The position numbers and the translations under genes were made by a program. Below, one piece after another: positions 7,749 to 15,066 of a stretch of DNA of 19,196 bases. Numbering within the stretch: the stretch's first letter is position 1; each line of letters begins with the position of its first letter. This DNA comes from Synergistaceae bacterium. GTDB lineage: Bacteria; Synergistota; Synergistia; Synergistales; Synergistaceae. The stretch spans positions 1 to 19,196 of the forward strand of contig JAISLO010000114.1 in assembly GCA_031290815.1 (NCBI GenBank). Reading direction: 5' to 3'. The notes beneath the pieces were generated by a model. It made no database searches and had not been told where the DNA came from. It was given only the letters and a program-made list of their open reading frames with translations.

Positions 7749-9065
7749 CTATCTTATAAACTTGAGAGGGTTCATCGGAGTCCCCTTTTGCCTGATCTCG
7801 AAGTGCAGGTGGTTCCCCGTGGATCTTCCGGTGCTGCCGACCAGAGCGATACGCTGTCCCCTCTTGACGTTCGCGCCGGCCCTGACGAGCAGCTTGCTGG
7901 CGTGCCCATAAAGGGTGGTGGTCCCGCCGGGATGGGATATGACTATCGTGCGCCCGTATCCCCCCATCCAGCCCGAGTGGACTACCCTTCCGGCCGCGGC
8001 CGCTACGATCGGTCTTCCCCTCGGGGCCCTTATGTCAAGCCCCGTGTGGAAGTCCCTTCCGCCCCTGACGGGGTCCCTCCTCCAGCCGTAGGAGCTGGAT
8101 ATCTTTCCGACCACGGGCCAGCCAAAACCGCGCTTGGCCGTGACCTTTTCCTTCACATTCCCGGCCACTGTACGCTTGGTGCCGGAGGTCTCAGAGGGCA
8201 CCCCCATCTTCGCGCCTGGGAGGAATATTTCCTTTCCCTTCACGAGCGCCGTGTCCTTCTTCATCTCGTTTGCCGATACGATGGCCTCGGCGAATATGCC
8301 GTACTGCTTCGCAAGCCCCGCAATGGTCTGGCCGGACTTTACAGTCACGAATATGCCGTCCTGGTTGGGAATGCGGATGACGGACCCAACCTTTAGGATG
8401 TCGCTGTCTGAGAGTTTGTTGCAGCCGAACAGTGAGTTTACGTCGAGATCGAAGGCGTTTGCCACATTCCAGAGCGTGTCGCCGTTTTTAATCGTGTACT
8501 CCTTGATCTTGACGGGCTCGGCCTTCTTGAGCCTCGTCAGCGCGTCTGCCTTCAGTTTCTTCACGTGATCAAGGGTGTCCGGGACAAAGTCCGAACTCTT
8601 TGGTATGAAGAGCGTCTGTCCCTCTCTCAGCTTATGCTGGTCGGCGAGCTCGTTCGCCTTCATGATATCGTCTATCGTAACCTTGTGGATCTCCGAGAGT
8701 TTAGACAGGGTCGCTCCGGCCTCCACCGTTATCTCAGACCATTCATCGCTGGACCTTGGCTTTTCCATCCCGGCCTGAGATTCGTCTTCGCCGAGTTCCT
8801 CGTAGAACTCGACGTCCGGATCGCTGAACGACGGGCCGTTTCCCTTAAAGGGGCCTATGCCGTCGAAGATGAGGTTGCTGTTCCTGGCGTCCGCCGCGTC
8901 CACTACCACATAACCCGAGGATATGTCCGGGTCTGAACCGTCCTGAGAATCGAAGCCAGACCAATATGCACCCGCGTTCTTGGCGGCGTAGCTCACGCAG
9001 CAATAACTCAAAATCATTATGAACGCTGTCATTGCAAGGAAAAATGGTTTTTTGAGTATGCTCAT
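7749..9065 (-). CDS. LysM-repeat M23 metallopeptidase (murein hydrolase)
   Basis: This is a predicted periplasmic peptidoglycan peptidase. I chose the ATG at 9065, which puts a signal peptide at the very N-terminus (MSILKKPFFL..., cleavage near SYA); an in-frame TTG at 9110 would add 15 residues without a ribosome site. In the 438-residue form, an acidic spacer is followed by three LysM domains (about 112-156, 190-234 and 240-284), which bind glycan strands. The M23 domain fills the last ~110 residues with all expected residues: His340 and Asp344 in HTGLD, His388 in YGHAS, and His419/His421 in HLHFE. It is therefore probably a catalytically active endopeptidase rather than an EnvC/NlpD-type activator, which usually lacks zinc ligands. 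It lies between rho and pyrG with gaps of 55 and 21 bp. Confidence 0.93.
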   Translation of the reverse strand: MSILKKPFFLAMTAFIMILSYCCVSYAAKNAGAYWSGFDSQDGSDPDISSGYVVVDAADARNSNLIFDGIGPFKGNGPSFSDPDVEFYEELGEDESQAGMEKPRSSDEWSEITVEAGATLSKLSEIHKVTIDDIMKANELADQHKLREGQTLFIPKSSDFVPDTLDHVKKLKADALTRLKKAEPVKIKEYTIKNGDTLWNVANAFDLDVNSLFGCNKLSDSDILKVGSVIRIPNQDGIFVTVKSGQTIAGLAKQYGIFAEAIVSANEMKKDTALVKGKEIFLPGAKMGVPSETSGTKRTVAGNVKEKVTAKRGFGWPVVGKISSSYGWRRDPVRGGRDFHTGLDIRAPRGRPIVAAAAGRVVHSGWMGGYGRTIVISHPGGTTTLYGHASKLLVRAGANVKRGQRIALVGSTGRSTGNHLHFEIRQKGTPMNPLKFIR

Positions 9066-9120
9066 ACGCAACAAACCCCCCAGCGTAGAATGCGACGCCC
9101 TGTTCTCCAACCGTTAATTA

Positions 9121-10479
9121 TTATCCTACTTTTATCGTGCTCAAGAACTCCTTGTTCGACGCTGTCGACTTCAGTTTTTCGATTATGAGGGTCAGCACCT
9201 CTGCCTCGTCCATGTTCGCTATCTTTCTGCGGAGAGACCAGATGCGCTGCAGCTCCTCCTCCGGAACGAGAAGATCCTCGCGCCTCGTGCCGGAGCGAGT
9301 GATGTCGATAGCCGGAAATATACGCTGTTCGGATATCTTTCTCGAAAGATGAATTTCCATGTTGCCGGTACCCTTGAACTCCTCGTAGATGACGTCGTCC
9401 ATCCTGCTGCCCGTCTCAACCAGCGATGTGCCTATTATGGTTAGGCTTCCGCCGTTTTCTATATTGCGCGCCGCTCCGAAGAATTTTTTCGGGAAGTAAA
9501 GGGCGGCCGGATCCATGCCGCCGGAGAGGGTTCTTCCGGATGGCGGGACTATGAGGTTCGACGCGCGGGCGAGCCTCGTTATGGAGTCGAGCAGCAGGAC
9601 CACGTCCTTGCCGACCTCCACGAGTCTCTTCGCCTTCTCCAGTGAGAGCGACGCGACGCGCAGGTGCTCCTCGGCCGGGCGGTCAAAGGTGGAGGCGATT
9701 ATCTCTCCGTCCACCGAACGGCTCATGTCGGTGACTTCCTCTGGTCTTTCGTCTATCAGGAGCACCATCATTATTATCTCGGGGTGATTTGTGGTGATCG
9801 CGTTCGCGAGGTGTTTCAGCAGCGTTGTCTTTCCGGCCTTCGGCGGCGATACTATGAGCGCCCTCTGTCCCTTGCCTATCGGCACGAAGAGATCGACCAG
9901 CCTTGTCGAGAGTCTGCGCTGTTCCGTCTCCAGAGCAATCTTCCTGTCCGGAAATATCGGGACCAGCGACTCGAAGTGCGGCCTCTTCCTCGCCTCCTCC
10001 GGGTCGGAGAAGTTTACGGTCTCGACTCTGATCAGCGCTTCGTAGTGCTCGGGATCCCTCGGGGGCCTGACCATTCCCCAGACGACATCGCCGTTCCTGA
10101 GGCCGAATCTCCTGATCTGAGACGCTGACAGGTAGATGTCGTTGTTACTCGGCAGGAGTCCGGACGGGCGGAGAAATCCGTATCCCTCCGGAAGGCATTC
10201 CAGCGTTCCGCCTCCGAAGCGGAAGCCCATCTGGACTGCCTGAGCGCCCAGGGCGCTCACGATGAGATCGTCTTTGCGGAGTGTCGTGGGACTTTGGACT
10301 CCGAGCTCGCGCGCCACCTTTCGAAGCTCCGTGATGGGCATCGCGGCGAGTTTGTTGAAATCGATTCTCGGCGCGGGCGCCGGCTTCTGTTCCGCGGCGC
10401 AGGCCTCAGCGACAGGAATCGCGCCCGGCTCCTCGACTTCCTGTACTAATATGACGTCCGAGTCCGTAGTATTGTCCAT
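9121..10479 (-). CDS. rho: Transcription termination factor Rho
   Basis: Rho is the hexameric RNA-dependent ATPase that ends transcription at Rho-dependent sites. The product is 452 residues from the ATG at 10479; an in-frame TTG at 10500 would add seven residues and has no ribosome site, while GGGAGG lies 13 bases before the ATG. After a short acidic, Ala/Pro-rich N-terminal extension come the Rho N-terminal helical domain (about 40-78, 'LAAMPITELRKVARELG'), the cold-shock-like RNA-binding domain with EGYGFLRP (98-105), the Walker A motif SPPKAGKTT (211-219) and Walker B 'VVLLLDSITRLAR' (292-304). All expected motifs are intact; the Ser at the first Walker A position replaces the common Ala. 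It is followed after 55 bp by the LysM/M23 gene. Confidence 0.97.
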   Translation of the reverse strand: MDNTTDSDVILVQEVEEPGAIPVAEACAAEQKPAPAPRIDFNKLAAMPITELRKVARELGVQSPTTLRKDDLIVSALGAQAVQMGFRFGGGTLECLPEGYGFLRPSGLLPSNNDIYLSASQIRRFGLRNGDVVWGMVRPPRDPEHYEALIRVETVNFSDPEEARKRPHFESLVPIFPDRKIALETEQRRLSTRLVDLFVPIGKGQRALIVSPPKAGKTTLLKHLANAITTNHPEIIMMVLLIDERPEEVTDMSRSVDGEIIASTFDRPAEEHLRVASLSLEKAKRLVEVGKDVVLLLDSITRLARASNLIVPPSGRTLSGGMDPAALYFPKKFFGAARNIENGGSLTIIGTSLVETGSRMDDVIYEEFKGTGNMEIHLSRKISEQRIFPAIDITRSGTRREDLLVPEEELQRIWSLRRKIANMDEAEVLTLIIEKLKSTASNKEFLSTIKVG

Positions 10480-10641
10480 TGTTATCTGCTTGCCTCCCAA
10501 TCGGCTTTAAACTTGATTTCGTGATCATAAACGCCCGGCGGCCAAAAAACGACGCTGCCCTCCGCGACATGCCGGACAGCAACCGGTCTCCTGGCGTCAT
10601 GCTTCAGACTCAATACCTCTTTTTTAAAAAAACATGCAACA

Positions 10642-11133
10642 TCAGTCCAGAAATTCATACTGTTCCGGATCGACGTCACCGCTGGATGGATTTATCCAGA
10701 ACGGCTCCCCCGCCTTCTTTCTCCCGTTGCAATAGAGCTCAACGGAATAAGACCCTGTCGGCAGCGGAGAACCGTCCTCCATCAAAAGGTAAAAAGCGCG
10801 CACACCTTCGATGTTGGCAATGCGAAAAACGTCCCTTTGAATGGTCTGGTTTTCAAAACGCCAGTTGATTTCAAGCGAATCACCCTCGCGCGCACTCGAG
10901 TAACTGAACCACAGACAAACCTGTTTTGTGCCCTCGTTCACGCTTTTCCCAGCGCTGAGCGGCTTCATATCTTCATCTAGCTCTTCGCATATCTGGATAT
11001 CTTCCAACCGAAAGGAACCGGCAATCATGTTGTCGGCGCGAAAACTCCACGAGATAAAAAACATAAGCGCCACAGTGGAGACTCCCAGCATGATGAGCGC
11101 GCCGGACTGATTAAGCCCAGAACTCCTTGCCAT
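10642..11133 (-). CDS. Membrane-anchored protein with predicted Ig-like periplasmic domain, unknown function
   Basis: The 163-residue product starts at ATG 11133, six bases after AAAGGTGG; the frame is open further upstream, but only through a TTG with no ribosome site. It has one N-terminal membrane segment (about 11-31), then a short beta-rich domain: 'IQICEELDEDMKPLSAGKSV', 'TKQVCLWFSY', 'GDSLEINWRFENQTI', 'FYLLMEDGSPLPTGSYSVEL', 'GRKKAGEPFWI'. This layout resembles an uncharacterised Ig-like domain family that ends in 'LP-G-Y-VE-y--G', which I recognise only as a pattern. Three Cys are present (49, 73 and 135) and could form a disulphide. The gene is noticeably poorer in GC than its neighbours (27 of 60 bases at 10801-10860) and precedes rho by 162 bp. 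Confidence 0.72.
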   Translation of the reverse strand: MARSSGLNQSGALIMLGVSTVALMFFISWSFRADNMIAGSFRLEDIQICEELDEDMKPLSAGKSVNEGTKQVCLWFSYSSAREGDSLEINWRFENQTIQRDVFRIANIEGVRAFYLLMEDGSPLPTGSYSVELYCNGRKKAGEPFWINPSSGDVDPEQYEFLD

Positions 11134-11425
11134 TATAAACCACCTTTCGGAACTGACAAGCCCCACAGCGCAGATCTGCATGGAAAAAACGAATAATATT
11201 GAGGAAGCGCTGATCGAGTCATATAGAAACGAAACTTGTCCATTTTGAAACGTAAGCATCATCAGGGGTTTTCTAATCCCTGCTCCCAAGCGTCAGCATT
11301 AAATCGGACATCCTGCAAGGAGATGACTTATCCTATCCCATATAAACTGGAAAAGCAACTTTCCAATTTTCGTGTGTCAAAATTTTCGTGCCAAATTTGG
11401 CATGAAAATTTTTCCTAAGTATCTA
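11134..11425 (-). promoter_or_regulatory. 292-bp AT-rich intergenic leader/promoter region
   Basis: This gap between the DUF4392 gene and the membrane-anchored hypothetical is much more AT-rich than its surroundings (19 G+C of 60 at 11341-11400). On the minus strand a possible promoter is TTGGAA (complement of 11361-11366), a 16-base spacer and TATATG (complement of 11339-11344), which would leave a leader of about 200 bases. A repeated AATTTTCGTG motif and a 34-bp near-palindrome lie over and upstream of the -35 position. In the leader, CAGGG...CCCTG (near 11262-11281) could form a 5-bp stem. I could not match the leader to a known riboswitch, and no small gene with a ribosome site is evident. 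Confidence 0.4.
11379..11412. repeat. 34-bp near-perfect palindrome with a flanking half-site copy
   Basis: The 17-base arms AAAATTTTCGTGCCAAA (11379-11395) and 11396-11412 pair at 16 of 17 positions with no spacer; the centre TGCCAAATTTGGCA is a perfect 14-bp palindrome. A further copy of AATTTTCGTG lies at 11365-11374, sixteen bases from the copy in the left arm. The element begins 13 bases beyond the DUF4392 stop and lies just upstream of a possible promoter for the next gene. It could be an operator or a bidirectional transcription stop; neither direction gives a clean GC stem plus U-tract. Confidence 0.7.
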
Positions 11426-12295
11426 TCACGCCGAAACGAGTCCTTCCAGCAGCCTCCTCACCCTCAAGTGCTCGTCGATACCCAGGCCGTCCACGGATAA
11501 CGAGCGTTCGAGCGTGACTCCGTCAACGGCCCCGACTTCGCAGAGGGCTTCGAACATCATCCTGTCCTCGGCTTCGCTCTGCCCCAGCCAGACTCCCTCC
11601 ATGGACGAGAGAGCCGACGTCAGCGCGAAAGCGCCCCAGTTCGAAACGTCGACCGGTATGCATATATCCGACCCGACGACGCACAGACACTCCGCATAAT
11701 CGGGCATGACTTCACGCAAAAGCGCGGCGATTCTGCCCATGCCGACCTCATTTCCCCCGTCGCCGATTCCCAGAACGGGCGCTCCGCCGCTGGTGGCAAA
11801 GCAGTCGAGCGCGGGCGTCCACCTGCTTATGTCCTCTTTTCTCATGTTGTAATAAGCGCCGTCGGCCGCTCTTCCTGGACGTTCGATGTATATGTAAAGA
11901 TCTGCTGCCGGCGCCCCCCCGGGATCCGAGGAGACATCCCTCACCAAGCCGTCCGGCCAGCCTATCGACCGGCCGCAGGCCGCAAAACAGTTCAGGCAGT
12001 ACGAATCGGTCCAAACCTCCGCCTGATGTCCCATACGTGAGAGGGCCCGGGCGAGGACAATCGCCCCGGCCGGACCGTCGGTCTCCGGAGCGGATGCCGA
12101 CGGAATATAGAAGCCGGAGATTATCGCGATCTTTTCCTTACCCCTGATAAGTTCGAGCGCGCCGGACCACACCTCGTCGCAACAGAGGCAGGACGGCCCT
12201 CTGCCGGTTCTCCCGCCGGCGGCTATTTTGGTCAGCTTGATCAGCTCGGTCAGGCGGTGCGTCGCCGCATCACGCAATCGGTATTCACGCGTCAC
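11426..12295 (-). CDS. DUF4392 protein, D-glutamate cyclase-like
   Basis: The family signatures are clear: GFYIP (61-65), PETDGPAGA (70-78) and GDGGNEVGMGRI (178-189). DUF4392 is the catalytic region of the mammalian mitochondrial D-glutamate cyclase, which converts D-glutamate to 5-oxo-D-proline; bacterial members are mostly untested, so the reaction here is an inference. The protein (289 residues) has no signal peptide and should be cytoplasmic. Two Cys clusters, CLCC (36-39) and CLNC (100-103), are conspicuous and could bind metal. The start is GTG at 12295, seven bases after GAGAAGAG and 16 bp from the pfkA stop, so the two genes are probably cotranscribed. In a diderm with D-Glu in its wall, the enzyme might scavenge or detoxify D-glutamate. 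Confidence 0.82.
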   Translation of the reverse strand: MTREYRLRDAATHRLTELIKLTKIAAGGRTGRGPSCLCCDEVWSGALELIRGKEKIAIISGFYIPSASAPETDGPAGAIVLARALSRMGHQAEVWTDSYCLNCFAACGRSIGWPDGLVRDVSSDPGGAPAADLYIYIERPGRAADGAYYNMRKEDISRWTPALDCFATSGGAPVLGIGDGGNEVGMGRIAALLREVMPDYAECLCVVGSDICIPVDVSNWGAFALTSALSSMEGVWLGQSEAEDRMMFEALCEVGAVDGVTLERSLSVDGLGIDEHLRVRRLLEGLVSA

Positions 12296-12311
12296 ATGTG
12301 TTCTCTTCTCG

Positions 12312-13271
12312 TCAGATCCCGAGGGTCTCGATGAGAGACATCATATCTGAGTCGAGGCTCTTCTTCTGTTCCCACGACGCTTGCAGAGGGGACGTTACGA
12401 TGTCTCCCGCAATCCGGCCAACCATTACCCCGAACTCCGAGCGCTTCAGCGCGTCCACCGCGCCGCCTCCCAGCCGTGACGCGAGAACGGCGTCAAATGA
12501 GGACGGACTGCCGCCGCGCTGGATGTGGCCCAGAACTATGATGCGCGCGTCGAACCCGGCAGTGTCCTTCAGCTTCGAGGCCAGCTCGGAGACGGGCATG
12601 ACCCCCTCGGCGACGACGATCAGGGAGTGGGTCTTTCCCCTCTCCCTCGCGTAATGCAGCTTTTTGCACAGCACATCGATGTCGAAGGGAACCTCTGGCA
12701 GCAGGACGTACTCGGCGCCCGCTGCGACCGCGGCTTCGAGCGCCAGGAAACCAGCGTTTCTCCCCATGACCTCGACGAGGAACAGCCGTTCGTGACTCGA
12801 CGCCGTGTCCCTCAATTTTTCTATGCATTGGAGCGCCGTATTGCAGGCGGTGTCAAAACCGATAGTGCAGTCGGTGCCAGCCATATCGTTGTCTATCGTG
12901 CCGGGGATGCCGATTACCGGAAAGCCCAGCTTGTACAGATCGTATGCCCCGCGAAACGACCCGTCGCCCCCTATGACGACAAGGGCGTCGATGTCGTACT
13001 CCTTCAAGCGGCGCAGTCCCTCCCTCACTCCCTCGGGCTTCATGAAACGCGGGCATCTCGCCGTTCTCAGGATCGTGCCCCCTCTATGGATGATGCCTCC
13101 GACGGAGCTCACCGAAAGCGGAATTACGTCGCCCTCCAAGAGCCCGTCATATCCCCTGCAAAATCCGATTACCTCCATATCACCGTAAATAGCCGTCCTG
13201 GTCACCGCTCGAATCGCGGCGTTCATCCCAGGGGCGTCTCCGCCGCTTGTAAGGACACCGATACGCTTCAC
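12312..13271 (-). CDS. pfkA: ATP-dependent 6-phosphofructokinase
   Basis: PfkA phosphorylates fructose 6-phosphate to fructose 1,6-bisphosphate, the committed step of glycolysis. The 319 residues match the classical bacterial enzyme. Visible motifs are the N-terminal 'GVLTSGGDAPGMNAAIRA', GGDGS (101-105; Gly104 is the residue usually found in ATP- rather than PPi-dependent enzymes), the catalytic loop TIDND (125-129, base Asp127) and MGR (169-171). The start is GTG at 13271, preceded at five bases by AAGGAGGAG, a strong ribosome site. It follows the secreted coiled-coil gene after 40 bp and is followed by the DUF4392 gene after 16 bp, indicating one operon. Nothing suggests truncation. Confidence 0.96.
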   Translation of the reverse strand: MKRIGVLTSGGDAPGMNAAIRAVTRTAIYGDMEVIGFCRGYDGLLEGDVIPLSVSSVGGIIHRGGTILRTARCPRFMKPEGVREGLRRLKEYDIDALVVIGGDGSFRGAYDLYKLGFPVIGIPGTIDNDMAGTDCTIGFDTACNTALQCIEKLRDTASSHERLFLVEVMGRNAGFLALEAAVAAGAEYVLLPEVPFDIDVLCKKLHYARERGKTHSLIVVAEGVMPVSELASKLKDTAGFDARIIVLGHIQRGGSPSSFDAVLASRLGGGAVDALKRSEFGVMVGRIAGDIVTSPLQASWEQKKSLDSDMMSLIETLGI

Positions 13272-13311
13272 AAAAACTCCTCCTTAAAAATCGACGCGCG
13301 TCACTGCCGGA

Positions 13312-14070
13312 TCAATTCTTCTGCAGTTCTTCGATCCTCGCGTTGATAGTGTCAATCTCGCTCTTCTTGGCCTCGAGCTGTTTTTCGAGATCCGCTCTTT
13401 CAGAGGCCAGCTTCTCTATTCTCCTGAGGAGGCGGTCTATCTCCAGCCTGTCGGCGGCCGTGCCGGAGAACACGCTGCCCTCCTCTGCTTTCACGTCCCA
13501 TGTCATGCGAACCTCTTTGTGCCCGAGAACCGGGCTGATCGCGCTCGACATGATCAGGCGAATGGATGCGTCTTTTTTCAGGAGCGGTTCACCGGTCTTC
13601 TCGTCGTGACGAGGAAAGTACACCATGCCATCCCTCTTCCCCTGGAGGGGCAGGTTAAACCTCTCGTCATATTTTTCGGGCGAGTATTTTTTTTTGCCTA
13701 TCCAAATGTAGAGCATCTCGTTGAAGGGTGCCATGTGAGCCGTCGGCCCTAGTTCGTTGAGCTCCAGGTGCATGGCTATGCGCTCGTCCAGTTCAAGTTC
13801 CTTCAGGAGGTTGTACTTGTAATCCTCCATCTCGCTGGCCGTCCACAGGTTCTTCTCCGCCTCGCTCTTCACGAGGGCGTTCACGTATTCCGCCGTATAC
13901 AGGGTCGCCTTCACTATAAAGCGTCCCCCCATATCGTCCGTGTTCTCCTCGGACTTGCTCCATCTAGCGAGCACCCGTTCATAATCAGTGGCGGCATTCG
14001 ATGGGACCGGAACCCCAAAGACCAGCGCCGCGGCAATCACAATCGTCACCAAAACAGAAATTTTTGTCAT
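13312..14070 (-). CDS. Secreted coiled-coil protein of unknown function (paralog B)
   Basis: I do not recognise a named family. The ATG at 14070 is nine bases after GGAGGT; an in-frame TTG two codons earlier is too close to that site. The 252-residue product has a signal peptide (cleavage near SNA at 26), a mixed alpha/beta domain (about 28-190) and a charged C-terminal coiled coil (about 205-252, heptad-like Leu/Ile in 'RLLRRIEKLASERADLEKQL'). The main domain aligns by eye with residues 33-180 of the secreted protein at 3826-4962: ILDRW/VLARW, 'YPDELVDPWVNAESEK' versus 'YTAEYVNALVKSEAEK', a following E/L-rich helix, and FFPKQ versus YFPRH. It heads the pfkA-DUF4392 genes after an AT-rich gap. 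Extended helices of this kind often mediate oligomerisation in the periplasm; the role is unknown. Confidence 0.8.
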   Translation of the reverse strand: MTKISVLVTIVIAAALVFGVPVPSNAATDYERVLARWSKSEENTDDMGGRFIVKATLYTAEYVNALVKSEAEKNLWTASEMEDYKYNLLKELELDERIAMHLELNELGPTAHMAPFNEMLYIWIGKKKYSPEKYDERFNLPLQGKRDGMVYFPRHDEKTGEPLLKKDASIRLIMSSAISPVLGHKEVRMTWDVKAEEGSVFSGTAADRLEIDRLLRRIEKLASERADLEKQLEAKKSEIDTINARIEELQKN

Positions 14071-14205
14071 CTGCAAGATACCTCCGAGAGAGATAGTAAG
14101 AGAAACTTCGACCGCTCTGAGATCATCTCGCAGTCGTCAGTTGAAGTTTATCACATATTTATCATGTTTTGCGAGACATATCGATATTAATTTTTAAGGG
14201 AAGGA
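14071..14205 (-). promoter_or_regulatory. AT-rich gap, probable promoter for the paralog B-pfkA-DUF4392 genes
   Basis: This 135-bp gap separates two minus-strand gene blocks. Its distal part is AT-rich (11 G+C of 40 at 14161-14200). The minus strand carries TGTGATAAA (complement of 14147-14155), which fits an extended -10 element, but no good -35 precedes it. A ribosome site GGAGGT lies at the gene-proximal end. I see no hairpin plus T-run that would end the preceding block. Confidence 0.3.
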
Positions 14206-15066
14206 CTATTTATCGCCGAGCGAACCTCTCTTGAACGGGTTCATGCCGCCCATCTCGAAGCTCTCTACGACATCGCCCCCCTCGGGGCTCAAGAGCCGTT
14301 CGGCATACTTGTCCGCAGAGGCGGTCCTTTCCTTCCTGAATCCGGCGTCGGAGATCAGGCACATGCGAGTCTCCTTGAATATGCCGGTGCCGGAGATCTT
14401 GACCAGCATCGGATCGCCGCCCTGAGAATCCAGGTACTGCGCGAAGGACGCCTCTCCTAGCAGGATGAACCCGCCTTCGTCGCCTGCCTGAACGAGGGCC
14501 TCGACATCGCCCTTGCTCGACTCGACATATTTCCTATTTGTGCCAGGGGCCTCGACCCGCGATTTCCTCCACAGTTCGGCCTCCGAATCGGCGGACCACT
14601 TGTTCTTGAAGAGGGAGAAGAAGACCCTCTCCTCGGAGAAGATTTTCCTCATCGCCTCAACGCCCTGGAGACCTGAAAACTGCCTCGCGGACGCCGCCGG
14701 TCCGGCCAGGATCAGCTCCTCCCTGAACACGGGATAGGAGGCCCTCAGCAGCCCCTTTTGCTCCAGCTTAGACACGAGGTCCGGGTTTCCGGTGAATACT
14801 ATGTCAAAAACGCCGGCGACGTCGGCCTTCGAGCTCTCCTCGATGTCGTCGGCCGAGTCCCCCTTCAGTGTCTGCCATGTAACCGGCCCTATATCGAGCT
14901 CGTCGAACAGGCCGGCCAATCTCAGCAACAAGAGCTGGGAGGCGGGGGAATTGGCGCATTCCGCAATCCGAACGGCCGCCCTTGGGACCGTAACGCCAGC
15001 CCAGGACGCTGCCGATACGAAGAGAAAAAGGCAGGCCGCAGCCGCGACATACATTCCTCTTCTCAT
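14206..15066 (-). CDS. Degenerate TupA-like (tungstate-binding family) secreted protein
   Basis: The 286-residue product has a signal peptide (cleavage near SWA at 23, no lipobox) and the layout of the periplasmic binding protein family that includes TupA: an N-terminal lobe ('QLLLLRLAGLFDEL'), 'VFDIVFTGNPDLVSKLEQKGLL', 'FREELILAGP' (114-123), 'GVEAMRKI' (136-142), then '...AELWRKSRVEAPG', 'VEALVQAGDEGGFILLGEASF'. True TupA proteins have an SRGD-SGT anion loop after the 'F-S' strand; here the matching segment (149-165) reads FFSLFKNKWSADSEAEL and lacks it. No ABC permease or ATPase is nearby. It may thus have lost or changed its ligand. The ATG overlaps the stop of the pyrimidine phosphorylase gene by four bases (ATGA), so the two are translationally coupled. 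Confidence 0.7.
   Translation of the reverse strand: MRRGMYVAAAACLFLFVSAASWAGVTVPRAAVRIAECANSPASQLLLLRLAGLFDELDIGPVTWQTLKGDSADDIEESSKADVAGVFDIVFTGNPDLVSKLEQKGLLRASYPVFREELILAGPAASARQFSGLQGVEAMRKIFSEERVFFSLFKNKWSADSEAELWRKSRVEAPGTNRKYVESSKGDVEALVQAGDEGGFILLGEASFAQYLDSQGGDPMLVKISGTGIFKETRMCLISDAGFRKERTASADKYAERLLSPEGGDVVESFEMGGMNPFKRGSLGDK

Noticed and set aside
7212..8396. Long plus-strand open frame (394 codons) antisense to pyrG and the LysM/M23 gene
   Set aside because: It spans the junction of two well-supported minus-strand genes, has no recognisable domain and no ribosome site I could identify, and is expected from codon bias in GC-rich genes.
10406..10600. Small minus-strand frame before rho, considered as a rho leader peptide
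   Set aside because: The ATG at 10600 has no properly spaced ribosome site, the frame runs well into rho in another frame, and the sequence has no similarity that I recognise to known leader peptides.
10617..10633. T6A7 tract between the hypothetical gene and rho as a promoter UP element
   Set aside because: No convincing -35/-10 pair lies at the right distance on the minus strand, so the tract alone does not support a promoter call.
11134..11338. Possible riboswitch in the leader of the membrane-anchored hypothetical
   Set aside because: I could not match the conserved core of any common class (TPP, SAM, cobalamin, preQ1, glycine, FMN); only a short CAGGG/CCCTG stem is evident.
12525..13346. 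Plus-strand open frame of 273 codons antisense to pfkA
   Set aside because: It is an antisense shadow: the minus strand encodes intact PfkA with all motifs, and the plus-strand translation shows no domain or low-complexity-free core.
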